A DNA stretch of 64,000 nucleotides from Methylophaga marina (GTDB lineage Bacteria > Pseudomonadota > Gammaproteobacteria > Nitrosococcales > Methylophagaceae): the NCBI RefSeq assembly GCF_030296755.1, contig NZ_AP027741.1, positions 2,528,501 to 2,592,500 of the forward strand. The letters run 5' to 3'. How positions within the stretch are numbered: the stretch's first letter is position 1; the number at the start of each line of letters is the position of its first letter. Shown here one piece after another: positions 29,101 to 36,435 of this stretch. Below the pieces are notes generated by a model. It ran no database searches. It had not been told where the DNA came from and worked only from the letters and a program-made list of their open reading frames with translations. Both the position numbers and the translations under genes were made by a program.

Positions 29101-29189
29101 CCTTGGCGATTCATGAAGAGACGGCAGGTTATGACCTTAATATCGATGAAGTAATGGATTTAATAAAGGCACAAAAGGATTATCACTAA
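26097..29189 (+). CDS. hsdR: Type I restriction enzyme endonuclease/translocase subunit R
   Basis: This 1030-residue protein has an N-terminal PD-ExK nuclease domain (Asp136, Glu150 and Lys152 in PDIV...IELK). The SF2 helicase motor has Walker A GSGKS (Lys282), DECH box at 392-395 and GFTGTP. A C-terminal helical region for contact with the methylase follows. It cleaves unmethylated DNA after ATP-driven translocation. The ATG overlaps the DUF262 stop by eight bases, which places the DUF262 pair firmly inside the type I operon. Around 27,500-29,189 base use becomes more AT-rich than in the first half. Confidence 0.94.
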   Translation: MSNVGQRERATQNRIVRFFQTDLGYRYLGDWQDRADNKNIEVDILIDWLNKRGVSEALISRVIRQLDAAAALGEGKNLYYANKEVYRLLRYGVKDKEGAGHLNETVWLVDWKHPEANDFAIAEEVSINGENKKRPDIVLYVNGIALGVIELKRSSVSVSEGIRQNLDNQKKDFIRNFFTSMQLVMAGNDTQGLRYGTIETPERYYLEWKEEVANPYGNKLDFHLSRICNKERFLQVIHDFIVFDAGIKKTCRHNQFFGIEAAKRHVAKREGGIIWHTQGSGKSLTMVWLAKWIRENVKDSRVLIVTDRTELDDQIEKVFTGVDEDIYRTKSGADLVATLNQPNPWLVCSLVHKFGRHSDSENDAATEEFIAELKKSLPSDFNAKGNLFVFVDECHRTQSGKLHVAMKSILPEAMFVGFTGTPLMKKDKKKSIEVFGSYIHTYKFDEAVADGVVLDLRYEARDIDQHIKSQKHIDNWFDTKTKGLSRLGRTQLKQKWGSMQKLLSSRSRLEQIVADILMDMDTKQRLVDGRGNAMLVCASVYQACKVYEMFNDSSLKGRCAIVTSYHPLASQIKGEESGEGITEKLEKYDIYRQMLADYFDQPKDEACKRIEEFELSVKKQFVDEPGQMRLLIVVDKLLTGFDAPSATYLYIDKQMADHNLFQAICRVNRLDGEDKEYGYVVDYKDLFKSLDKAIQDYTAEAFDAYDKEDVEGLLKNRLSEARADLDTALEQVKALCEPVKAPRHQIDYQHYFCGVSGENEAELIEKEPLRLVLYQSVAKLIRTYTNLANEMIEAGYTAEQAQIIAKEVAFYSKLRDEIKLASGDLVDMKLYEPAMRRLLDLYIDADPSEQLIDFDEMGLIDLVVERGVDGLDELPTSVRDNEAAMSEAIENNIRKTIVDENPVNPKYYARMSELLDELTVLRRERALNYQDYLEKIRELANKVKNPGGNSASYPESISSNAQRALYDNLGRDELLVTKIDMTVRHTKKAFWLGDRMKEREIALAIHEETAGYDLNIDEVMDLIKAQKDYH

Positions 29190-29890
29190 TGCCTGAAGTA
29201 ACAATAGGCAGTCTTGATGTTGAACTTAACCGTAAGGATATTAAAAACCTTCATATTAGTGTTTTACCTCCTGATGGTAGGGTAAGAGTATCTGCACCGT
29301 TAAAACTTACTGAAACCGCCATCAGAACAGCTGTAGTGCATCGTCTGCCGTGGATTAAGAGACAGCAACATAATTTTGCCAATCAGCTTAGAGAATCTGC
29401 CAGAGAGTTTGTGAGTGGAGAAACTCACTACTTATGGGGGAAACGGTATCGACTGGAGGTTATTGAGCGCTTTGGTAAACATGAAATTAAGCTCTCTGGT
29501 AATAGACTACGGATGTATGTGCGTAACGGTACGACATTAGAAAAACGAACAGAGCTGCTCAATAGCTATTATCGGCAAGAAGTAAAGCTCAAGCTGCCGA
29601 TGCTGTTGGAGTTATGGGGGCAAAATCTTGGTGTCAGACCGTCATCCTATCTTGTCAGGAAAATGCGAACCAAGTGGGGCAGCTGTAATCAAAATCAAAA
29701 ACGGATTCTGATAAATTCGGAGCTAGCCAAAAAACCAAGTGATTGTCTTGAGTTTGTTGTTTTGCATGAAATCGCGCATCTACTTGAGCGGCACCACAAT
29801 GATCGCTTTGTTGCCCTTCTCGATAAAAACATGCCGCAATGGCCGGAAGTAAAAGCATTGCTGAATAAGCTACCAGTTCACTTCGATTGA
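29189..29890 (+). CDS. YgjP/DUF45-type zinc metallopeptidase
   Basis: This 233-residue protein has the zincin motif HEIAH (193-197) with a third His at about 202-203 (ERHH). The sequence MRTKWGSC upstream is typical of the YgjP-like DUF45 family. Such genes are frequently the last gene of type I restriction operons, and their role there is not established. The ATG shares one base with the hsdR stop (TAATG), so it is translationally coupled. It is the last gene before the right end of the island. Confidence 0.88.
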   Translation: MPEVTIGSLDVELNRKDIKNLHISVLPPDGRVRVSAPLKLTETAIRTAVVHRLPWIKRQQHNFANQLRESAREFVSGETHYLWGKRYRLEVIERFGKHEIKLSGNRLRMYVRNGTTLEKRTELLNSYYRQEVKLKLPMLLELWGQNLGVRPSSYLVRKMRTKWGSCNQNQKRILINSELAKKPSDCLEFVVLHEIAHLLERHHNDRFVALLDKNMPQWPEVKALLNKLPVHFD

Positions 29891-29948
29891 TAACGTAGAT
29901 CAATTAATCACTAAAAGTAATTTTAAACCAAGAAAATATCACGGTCAT

Positions 29949-29969
29949 TTGTCCGGAGAATTGTCCGGA
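29949..29969 (+). repeat. TTGTCCGGA boxes, right end of the island
   Basis: Two direct copies of TTGTCCGGA lie at 29949-29957 and 29961-29969, 12 bases apart in register and in the same orientation as the two copies at the left end. Probable integrase arm sites of the right end. Confidence 0.6.
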
Positions 29970-29977
29970 GACGAAAA

Positions 29978-30008
29978 AAAGGGCTTGCAGAAACTCTGCA
30001 AACCCTTT
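29978..30008 (-). terminator. Island-borne terminator downstream of the reconstituted tRNA-Thr
   Basis: Read on the minus strand, AAAGGGTTTGCAG pairs with CTGCAAGCCCTTT (one G-U) around a 5-base loop and is followed by a T-run. It lies six bases after the tRNA 3' end. On the plus strand the same arm has a C-A mismatch, so it is built for minus-strand use. Confidence 0.82.
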
Positions 30009-30013
30009 CTATA

Positions 30014-30064
30014 TCTGGAGCCGGAGATAGGACTTGAACCTACGACCCGCTGATTACAAATCAG
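30014..30064 (-). repeat. Right attachment repeat within tRNA-Thr
   Basis: Identical to 15954-16004 over 51 bases. It comprises the anticodon-loop-to-CCA part of the intact tRNA-Thr plus two bases beyond it. Confidence 0.93.
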
Positions 30065-30091
30065 CTGCTCTACCAACTGAGCTACACCGGC
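30016..30091 (-). tRNA. tRNA-Thr (UGU anticodon), integration site of the island
   Basis: A 76-base cloverleaf with CCA encoded. D stem is GCTC/GAGC, anticodon stem GCTGA/TCAGC with loop TTTGTAA (anticodon TGT), and T loop TTCAAGT. The acceptor stem GCCGGTG/CTCCGGC has one non-pair, U6-U67. The 3' part from the anticodon loop is supplied by the attachment repeat. Confidence 0.94.
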
Positions 30092-30290
30092 AATGAAGAA
30101 GCGCATTATACGGAGGCATTTTTGACCTTGCAAGCCAAAATCGAGATTAATTTTGAGTTTTTATGCAAGTTATTGTTTCAGAATGATGAAACTGAACAAT
30201 TAAAAATGACAAGAAAGTAAATCGAGTCTTTTTCGACTGGATCAACGAAGTCTTTAATTTATGATGCGATGGAAATAATCTTAAGGAAGG

Positions 30291-30366
30291 TGGGGTGAGT
30301 GATGGGGCTCGAACCCACGACAACCGGAATCACAATCCGGGACTCTACCAACTGAGCTACACTCAC
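30291..30366 (-). tRNA. tRNA-His (GUG anticodon)
   Basis: A cloverleaf on the minus strand with acceptor stem GTGAGTG/CACTCAC, an extra 5' G at 30367 and C73 (the His identity pair), encoded CCA and anticodon loop TTGTGAT. It follows tRNA-Thr in the same orientation, about 200 bases upstream of it. The spacer 30092-30290 holds nothing else I can recognise. Confidence 0.94.
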
Positions 30367-30509
30367 CATTATTCTTGTATGAGGTGTGGATGACTTAGGA
30401 TGTCGACCTCAAGAAAGACGATAATTCTACTGTGATTATTTTTCTGGTCAAGGAAAATCTCTGATTAGATGAAAAATAGCCTTACGCAACGTTCATCTCA
30501 TTCAGAAAT

Positions 30510-30543
30510 AAATGGCTGTTATTGTTTCTTATAACAGCCATTT
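30510..30543 (-). terminator. Hairpin terminator after rnr
   Basis: AAATGGCTGTTAT and ATAACAGCCATTT form a perfect 13-bp stem with an 8-base loop, beginning four bases after the rnr stop on the minus strand. The T-rich tail is modest. Confidence 0.65.
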
Positions 30544-30546
30544 ATA

Positions 30547-32724
30547 TTATTTCGTCTCGACTAATTCCAGATCAATTTTTTTCTCATCGAGATCGACACG
30601 AACCACTTTGACTTTTAGTGTATCGCCTAAGCGGTATACTTTGCGCGTACGCTCCCCCGTGAGGCGGTGCCCTGTCGGATCAAATTGATAATAATCATTT
30701 TTCAAAGAGGTAACATGCACTAAGCCTTCTATATAGATATCGCTTAGCTCAACAAACAGCCCAAATCCTGTAACACCACTAATCACGCCATCATGAACTT
30801 CACCAACACGATCTCGCATGTATTCACATTTCAGCCAGTCACTGACATCTCTTGTGGCTTCATCGGCTCGACGACTGGTCATGGAGCAATGTTCGCCTAA
30901 TTGCGCCATGTCCTCATAGGAGTAACGCCATTTTTTGTCTTTTTTCTGGCTAAGTACGTGACGAATGGCTCTATGCACCAATAAGTCAGGGTAACGACGA
31001 ATCGGTGAGGTGAAATGTGCATAGGCTTCAAGCGCTAAACCAAAGTGCCCAATATTTTCAGGACTGTAAACTGCTTGTTTCATACTGCGTAACATCACAG
31101 TTTGCAGGAGGTGACCGTCAGGCCGTTTACTCGCCGTTGCCAGTAATGAGGCATAGTGACGTGGCTCAGGTTCTTCACCACCACCTAAAAATAGACCGAG
31201 TTCACCCAAAAAGTCGCGAAGACCAGAGAGTTTTTCTTCTGAGGGTGTTTCGTGAATACGATATAAAACCGGTAATTCACTTTCCAACAAAAATAATGCA
31301 GCACTGACATTGGCGGCAATCATAAATTCTTCAATGAGACGGTGAGCGTCATTACGTTCACGAGGTTCTATTGATTTAATTTTTCTATTTTCATCAAAAA
31401 GAAATTGCGTTTCCGTCATTTCAAAATCGATTGCACCGCGCTCGTGACGAGCCTCAAGCATGACGTTATAAAGGTCATACATCGTCTCTATGGCTGGTAA
31501 CACGTGTTGATATTGCTCACGTAAAGCGGTGTCGTTATCCACTAGCATGGCCGCCACTTTGTCATATGTTAACCGCGCTTTTGAGTGCATAACGGCTTCA
31601 TGGAAGTCATAAGAAACTGTTTTACCGGTTTGATCGATTTCCATTTCGCAGACCATGCACAGTCTATCGACTTCTGGGTTTAATGAACATAACCCATTGG
31701 ACAACGCTTCTGGCAGCATTGGAATTACTTGGCTAGGGAAATAAACGGATGTGCCTCTTTCCTGTGCATCCTGATCCAGCGGACTGTTGGGCAGTACGTA
31801 GTGTGATACATCAGCAATGGCCACCCATAAACGCCAGTTGCCGGATTCCAGCTTCTCAGCGTATACAGCATCATCAAAGTCTCTGGCATCTGCACCATCG
31901 ATGGTGACAAGCGGCATATCACGAAGGTCGAGTCTGCCGTTGATCGCTTCCTCGGGAATACTGTCTCCCAGATTATTGGCTTGTTCTTCAGCTTGTGGTG
32001 ACCATTCGTAAGGAAGTTCGAAAGCACGCAAAGCAATGTCAATTTCCATGCCTGGCGCCATATGATCACCCAATACGTTGACGATTCTGCCTAAAGGAGA
32101 TCGATGTTTATTAGGCTGTTCGGTTATCTCCGCTTCAACAATCTGATTGACTTGTGCATGACTCAGATCGCTCGGTGGAATCAAGATGTCCTGGCTGATT
32201 CTTCGATTGTTGGGAATGAGATAAAAAATGCCGGCATCTTGAACCAGACGGCCTACGATGCGCTCGTTGTTACGCTTAACAACTTCAACTATGGCACCTT
32301 CTTTTCGACCTTTTCTGTCAGTGCCGGTTATACGTGCCAATGCACGGTCACCATGCAGAACCACACGCATTTCGCGCTCACTCAGAAAGAGGTCATCACC
32401 TCCCTCATCAGGGATAAGAAAGCCATAGCCTTCTGGATGCCCCATCACGCGACCACTGACAAGATTCATTTTGGAAACAACGCCATAAGCGCCTTTCCTG
32501 TTGCGAAGTAGTTGGCCGTCTCGTTCCATTGCTCGTAACCGACGGCGAAGCGCTTCATTAGCATCTTCACCTTTAACATCAATCAGTTTGGCGATGTTTT
32601 TGCGCGATAAGGGGGTGTTGTTTTGTTTGAGAATATCTAAGATAAATTCACGACTAGGGATGGGGTTGTCGTATTTTTCTGCTTCTCTATCGAAAAAGGG
32701 ATCGTTTTCGCTATTATTGGTCAT
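30547..32724 (-). CDS. rnr: Ribonuclease R (3'-5' exoribonuclease)
   Basis: About 725 residues from the ATG at 32724 (MTNNSENDPFF, matching the usual N-terminus of RNase R); a GTG at 32742 would add six. It has an N-terminal helix-turn-helix (PIPSREFIL...LRRRLRAMERDGQL), two cold-shock domains, the RNB catalytic domain with the DARDFDDAVY metal-binding motif, and a C-terminal S1 domain (about 640-722). The basic tail of the E. coli enzyme (813 residues) is absent. It degrades structured RNA, including rRNA and mRNA. It is transcribed away from tRNA-Leu, whose 5' end is only about 40 bases from the start. Confidence 0.94.
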   Translation of the reverse strand: MTNNSENDPFFDREAEKYDNPIPSREFILDILKQNNTPLSRKNIAKLIDVKGEDANEALRRRLRAMERDGQLLRNRKGAYGVVSKMNLVSGRVMGHPEGYGFLIPDEGGDDLFLSEREMRVVLHGDRALARITGTDRKGRKEGAIVEVVKRNNERIVGRLVQDAGIFYLIPNNRRISQDILIPPSDLSHAQVNQIVEAEITEQPNKHRSPLGRIVNVLGDHMAPGMEIDIALRAFELPYEWSPQAEEQANNLGDSIPEEAINGRLDLRDMPLVTIDGADARDFDDAVYAEKLESGNWRLWVAIADVSHYVLPNSPLDQDAQERGTSVYFPSQVIPMLPEALSNGLCSLNPEVDRLCMVCEMEIDQTGKTVSYDFHEAVMHSKARLTYDKVAAMLVDNDTALREQYQHVLPAIETMYDLYNVMLEARHERGAIDFEMTETQFLFDENRKIKSIEPRERNDAHRLIEEFMIAANVSAALFLLESELPVLYRIHETPSEEKLSGLRDFLGELGLFLGGGEEPEPRHYASLLATASKRPDGHLLQTVMLRSMKQAVYSPENIGHFGLALEAYAHFTSPIRRYPDLLVHRAIRHVLSQKKDKKWRYSYEDMAQLGEHCSMTSRRADEATRDVSDWLKCEYMRDRVGEVHDGVISGVTGFGLFVELSDIYIEGLVHVTSLKNDYYQFDPTGHRLTGERTRKVYRLGDTLKVKVVRVDLDEKKIDLELVETK

Positions 32725-32764
32725 TGACAGTTTTTGTTTCACTCTGTATCTTTGCGCGTCTGTT

Positions 32765-32851
32765 GCCCAGGTGGCGGAATTGGTAGACGCGCTAGCTTCA
32801 GGTGCTAGTGTACTTATGTACGTGGGAGTTCGAGTCTCCCCCTGGGCACCA
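32765..32851 (+). tRNA. tRNA-Leu (CAG anticodon)
   Basis: An 87-base class II tRNA with acceptor stem GCCCAGG/CCTGGGC, anticodon stem CTAGC/GCTAG with loop TTCAGGT (anticodon CAG), long variable arm (GTACTTATGTAC region) and encoded CCA. Confidence 0.94.
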
Positions 32852-32856
32852 TTCCA

Positions 32857-32876
32857 ACAGCATATTCATATGCTGT
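32857..32876 (+). terminator. Palindromic hairpin after tRNA-Leu
   Basis: ACAGCATAT and ATATGCTGT form a perfect inverted repeat six bases after the tRNA. The downstream tract is only moderately T-rich (ATTTTTTATT at about 32886), so it may be a processing or weak termination signal. Confidence 0.45.
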
Positions 32877-33223
32877 ATAAATCTCGATTTTTTATTGTAT
32901 TCTATTTCTAAAGTCATCATTCAACAATATTTTGACGACTTCATAGTGCTACTCTAACAATCATCGAATTTTCCTGCTACTCAATTCTGTTCAGATACGA
33001 ATGCTATCCAGTGCAATGATAGTAATGCGAATGAAATATCGGTCTTGTGAAAGATTAAATGAACTCCACATAACGTCTAACCATATGATTTGATTAATGC
33101 TTATGTTAGTGCTGAATAATTTTTCAGATATTGTGGCTAACTCTGCTCAAGCTTTCGTGCTAATGTCCGCTATTATTTCTAGACATATTCACGTTCATTT
33201 ATTTGAGTTTTGCGAGAATTCAT
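32877..33223. other. Gene-free stretch between tRNA-Leu and cheV
   Basis: About 350 bases without a credible ORF. It is AT-rich. I searched by eye for a sigma-28 flagellar promoter, a sigma-54 site and RNA structures and found none convincing. It must hold the cheV promoter. Confidence 0.4.
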
Positions 33224-34177
33224 ATGGCCACATTTATTGATTCCATCGACGAGCGAACCAAACTAGCTGGTACTAATCATCTGGAGGTTTTGTTGTTTAG
33301 CTTAGGAACGAGTGATGAAACAGGAAGAAACGAACTGTTTGGTATCAACGTTTTTAAAGTTAGGGAAGTACTGAATATTCCTGAAATAACGACTGCCCCA
33401 GAAATGCCTGATGGCGTTGAAGGCTTTGTCAGTCTTCGTGGTGATATGGTTCCCATCATTAATCTCCAAAAGTTTTGCAAACTCAGATCTAAAGATAAAC
33501 CACGAATCCTGATGATTACTGAATATAACACCCATGTTCAAGGATTCTTGGTCAGCTCGGTAGATACCATACAACGGTTGAATTGGGAGCAAGTCAAAGA
33601 GCCACCACAACTCATCTCACAACGAATGGGTGGCTTAGTTACTGCCGTAGCAGAATTGAGTGACAAGCGCCTAGTCATGATTATGGATGTTGAAAAAGTG
33701 CTGGCAGATGCTGGTGACTTTTATGATGAAACTGTGTTTGATGGCATCAAACAAGTCGATAAAAGAGGGCACTATCGCCTTCTCTTTGCTGATGATTCAA
33801 ATATCGCTCGTAAGCAAATTACCAAAACACTTGATGTGATGGGTGTTGGGCATATAGGAGCTGTAAACGGCGCCGAAGCCTGGAAAATGCTAAACAAAAT
33901 CGCTGCTCAATGTGAGCAGGAGGGTCGTGATATTACAACTGAAATCCAAATGGTGTTGACTGATGTCGAAATGCCGGAAATGGATGGTTATGTACTGACA
34001 CAGAAAATAAAATCCGATCCAAGAATGGTAAATTTACCGGTCATTATGCATTCTTCATTGACAGCCAAAGCTAATAAAGCAATGGGCGTTGGTGCTGGTG
34101 CTGATGATTATGTTTCGAAATTTCAGCCACGAGATCTGGCTGATACACTCTTCAAGTATCTGGAACGCCAGGGTTAA
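33224..34177 (+). CDS. cheV: Chemotaxis coupling protein CheV (CheW plus receiver)
   Basis: About 317 residues from the ATG at 33224, with a GAGA ribosome site; an upstream TTG at 33203 is less likely. A CheW-like domain (about 20-165: FKVREVLNIPEITTAPEMPDGVEGF) couples chemoreceptors to CheA. A receiver domain (about 185-310) has acidic ADD, acceptor in LTDVEMPEMDG and Lys in SKF, allowing adaptation by phosphorylation. No other che gene is in the window, so this is an orphan chemotaxis gene here. The following GGDEF gene is 145 bases away. Confidence 0.92.
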   Translation: MATFIDSIDERTKLAGTNHLEVLLFSLGTSDETGRNELFGINVFKVREVLNIPEITTAPEMPDGVEGFVSLRGDMVPIINLQKFCKLRSKDKPRILMITEYNTHVQGFLVSSVDTIQRLNWEQVKEPPQLISQRMGGLVTAVAELSDKRLVMIMDVEKVLADAGDFYDETVFDGIKQVDKRGHYRLLFADDSNIARKQITKTLDVMGVGHIGAVNGAEAWKMLNKIAAQCEQEGRDITTEIQMVLTDVEMPEMDGYVLTQKIKSDPRMVNLPVIMHSSLTAKANKAMGVGAGADDYVSKFQPRDLADTLFKYLERQG

Positions 34178-34322
34178 AGTCTTGTGCATCAATGCCTAAG
34201 GATTGAACTCATACTTAAAAAAGTATATCTTTTCTGGTTGGATACTGGAGTATCGCACTAAATAATCTGGGTGCCATGGAGTGCTCCATCATTTAATTCA
34301 TGAGCATACAAGGCATGTGGCA

Positions 34323-35381
34323 ATGAATCACAATAGTATTAGGATCATAGATAATCTCGCTGAGATTACCAGTTACCACGATCGACATGTTCTTGAAAAA
34401 AGTTTACTAAAGACAATAAATGAGCTATTTCCGGCAAAAGACATTAGGTTGTTCCGGGTTAGCGAGCAGAGTGATAACCACGATCTCAGTTTGCTCGCAT
34501 ACTGTGTTAATGACGTTATTGTGTCCAGTGATGAAAATCCGAGGTTAGTGACTGAAGACAAAGGTATCAGTGAGACTATCTTTCAAGCGATAGAAGCAGG
34601 GGATGTACAGTTAAGCTCGACAGAAAATGGTCTTTGGAATCTAGTTTATCCAGCATTCGATGCTCATGGCGACATTTTCGCTGTATTATTAATATCAACA
34701 GACCTAGTACCTTCAAATGGCGATCAAAGACTGATTTACGGAATACTTCGCGTGTATTCTAATTATCTAGCACTGATTGAAAAAACGCAGAAAGACAAAT
34801 TAACGGGTTTATATAATCGCGAAACCCTTGATAACGAAATCACTAAAATTCTTGTTCGTCAGGGCCGCCATTTCAACGATCAGATTACCTCTCCTAATGA
34901 CTCCCGTCGACGTAGTTTTGCAGTAAAATACTGGTTAGGCGTGATCGATATCGATAATTTTAAAACCATCAATGATAATTTTGGTCATCTATACGGGGAT
35001 GAAGTCATTATTCTTGTCGCTCGACTGATGACTTCAGGCTTGATTAGGGACGATGATTTAGTCTACCGTTACGGTGGTGAAGAGTTTGTTGTCGTGCTAA
35101 AAGCAGCCAACGAAGATGATGCAATGCACACATTTGAACGAATCAGAGAGATGGTCGCTGCCCATAAGTTTCCTCAGATTAATCAAGTGACGATTAGCAT
35201 TGGCTTTGTAGAAATTGTTGCCCAATCATCACCGGCAGATGTCATCGGTGAAGCGGATGAAGCGTTGTATTATGCTAAGGGTAATGGCAGGAATCAGGTG
35301 CACAGTTACAGCCGTTTGTTGCAAGAAGGCAAAGTTAAGTCAGTATCCAAAGTAGCACACGGTGGTGTTGAATTATTTTAA
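34323..35381 (+). CDS. GGDEF-domain diguanylate cyclase with N-terminal GAF-like region
   Basis: About 352 residues from the ATG at 34323 (AAGG upstream); a GTG at 34281 would add 14. The N-terminal half (about 15-160) looks like a GAF-type sensor region without membrane segments. The GGDEF domain (about 165-330) has DKLTGLYNR, IDIDNFKTIND and the active RYGGEEF motif, so c-di-GMP synthesis is expected. An insert (residues about 190-215) precedes the first metal site. No obvious inhibitory RxxD is seen. The coq7 gene starts 16 bases after it, which suggests one transcript. Confidence 0.85.
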   Translation: MNHNSIRIIDNLAEITSYHDRHVLEKSLLKTINELFPAKDIRLFRVSEQSDNHDLSLLAYCVNDVIVSSDENPRLVTEDKGISETIFQAIEAGDVQLSSTENGLWNLVYPAFDAHGDIFAVLLISTDLVPSNGDQRLIYGILRVYSNYLALIEKTQKDKLTGLYNRETLDNEITKILVRQGRHFNDQITSPNDSRRRSFAVKYWLGVIDIDNFKTINDNFGHLYGDEVIILVARLMTSGLIRDDDLVYRYGGEEFVVVLKAANEDDAMHTFERIREMVAAHKFPQINQVTISIGFVEIVAQSSPADVIGEADEALYYAKGNGRNQVHSYSRLLQEGKVKSVSKVAHGGVELF

Positions 35382-35397
35382 TGGTAGGTCTTGTTGT

Positions 35398-36048
35398 ATG
35401 TTCAAAGTAAGACAGTTAAGTTTGATTGATCACGTTATTATCGAGTTAGACAAAGCCATTACTACGGTGGTCGGAAAGCCTGAGACAACACAACGTCATG
35501 TACCTGGAAATGAGATTGAAGAAGCGACAGCATTAAGCACTGCAGAACAAAGGCATTCAGCTGGTCTGATGCGGGTAAATCACTCTGGTGAAGTCTCTGC
35601 TCAAGCCCTTTATCAGGGGCAAGCATTAACAGCTAAATTGCCTGAAGTTCGTCAGGCTATGGAGCAAGCAGCACTGGAAGAGAATGATCATCTGGTATGG
35701 TGTGCAGAACGTTTAAGTTCACTCTCATCACATCGAAGTGTACTAAATCCAGTTTGGTATATCGGCTCGTTTGCCATAGGTGCTGTTGCTGGAAAAATAG
35801 GTGATAAATGGAGTTTGGGCTTTGTGGCCGAAACAGAAAAACAAGTCGTTAATCATCTTGATGAACACTTGGCAAAACTAAGTGCTAATGATCTAAAAAG
35901 TCGTGCTGTACTTGAGCAGATGCGAGAAGATGAACTTCATCATAGAACGACAGCATTGGAAGCGGGTGGTGCAGAATTACCTCGTCCTGTGAAAACAATG
36001 ATGTCGATCACCTCAAAAGTCATGACAAAAACAAGCTATTGGATATAA
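35398..36048 (+). CDS. coq7: Demethoxyubiquinone hydroxylase Coq7
   Basis: This 216-residue di-iron hydroxylase acts late in ubiquinone synthesis (hydroxylation of the demethoxy-quinol). The ligand motifs are visible: RVNHSGE, EENDHLVWC, VNHLDEHL and REDELHH. The start MFKVRQLS at 35398 fits the family; an upstream ATG at 35362 lies inside the GGDEF gene. Its last 13 bases overlap the end of the convergent PilZ gene. Confidence 0.92.
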   Translation: MFKVRQLSLIDHVIIELDKAITTVVGKPETTQRHVPGNEIEEATALSTAEQRHSAGLMRVNHSGEVSAQALYQGQALTAKLPEVRQAMEQAALEENDHLVWCAERLSSLSSHRSVLNPVWYIGSFAIGAVAGKIGDKWSLGFVAETEKQVVNHLDEHLAKLSANDLKSRAVLEQMREDELHHRTTALEAGGAELPRPVKTMMSITSKVMTKTSYWI

Positions 36049-36359
36049 ATTTTACTGACTTTTTCTATTAGAATAGATATCAGGTATTGCCCGACCATTT
36101 CAGTATCAGCTTCTACCCTCAATACTTTTCCCTGAATAATAAACGGTGAGAATCTGTCATTTCCCGTATCCATGACAATTTCTAACCTGTCATGCTCAGC
36201 TGGTGAAAAGTCTGATTGAATAAGTAAACCGCTGGCACTTAAATTTTTACTGATCCCCCTGTGTGTTATTTCTTTATCGCCACTTAAGGAAAATGTAATA
36301 GGCGTATCGATTTTCATTCGGTGATATGCCCGTTTTTCATCATAATCATTTGGTGACAT
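36036..36359 (-). CDS. PilZ-domain c-di-GMP-binding protein
   Basis: This 107-residue single-domain protein has the PilZ ligand motifs: RxxxR-type KRAYHRMK near residue 10 and NLSASG near residue 39. It should bind c-di-GMP and act as a small effector, possibly on motility or polysaccharide. It converges on coq7 with a 13-base overlap. It is one of five c-di-GMP proteins in the window, with one EAL, two GGDEF and one HD-GYP. Confidence 0.88.
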   Translation of the reverse strand: MSPNDYDEKRAYHRMKIDTPITFSLSGDKEITHRGISKNLSASGLLIQSDFSPAEHDRLEIVMDTGNDRFSPFIIQGKVLRVEADTEMVGQYLISILIEKVSKIYIQ

Positions 36360-36435
36360 CTGATTCTCCCATCGTATATTGTCTATTTTTTCCTTAGACT
36401 TAAGCTTAAAGTAACTTATTCAAATCGAGAAAACT

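Larger units (their letters stand above)
15954..30064. mobile_element. Integrated defence island in tRNA-Thr (integrase, repressor, type I RM with DUF262 pair)
   Basis: The element is about 14 kb between 51-bp direct repeats. It holds, in order, an integrase (minus), an XRE repressor (minus) and a plus-strand six-gene defence operon. No replication, capsid or conjugation genes are seen, so it is an integrative island rather than a complete phage or ICE. Ends are marked by the TTGTCCGGA repeats (16043-16105 and 29949-29969). The intact tRNA-Thr lies at the right end and the remnant at the left. The integrase is next to the left end, as is usual. Confidence 0.92.

Noticed and set aside
16116..30013. 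The island as a prophage or conjugative element
   Set aside because: No capsid, tail, terminase, replication, relaxase or type IV secretion genes are present; only integrase, repressor and defence genes.
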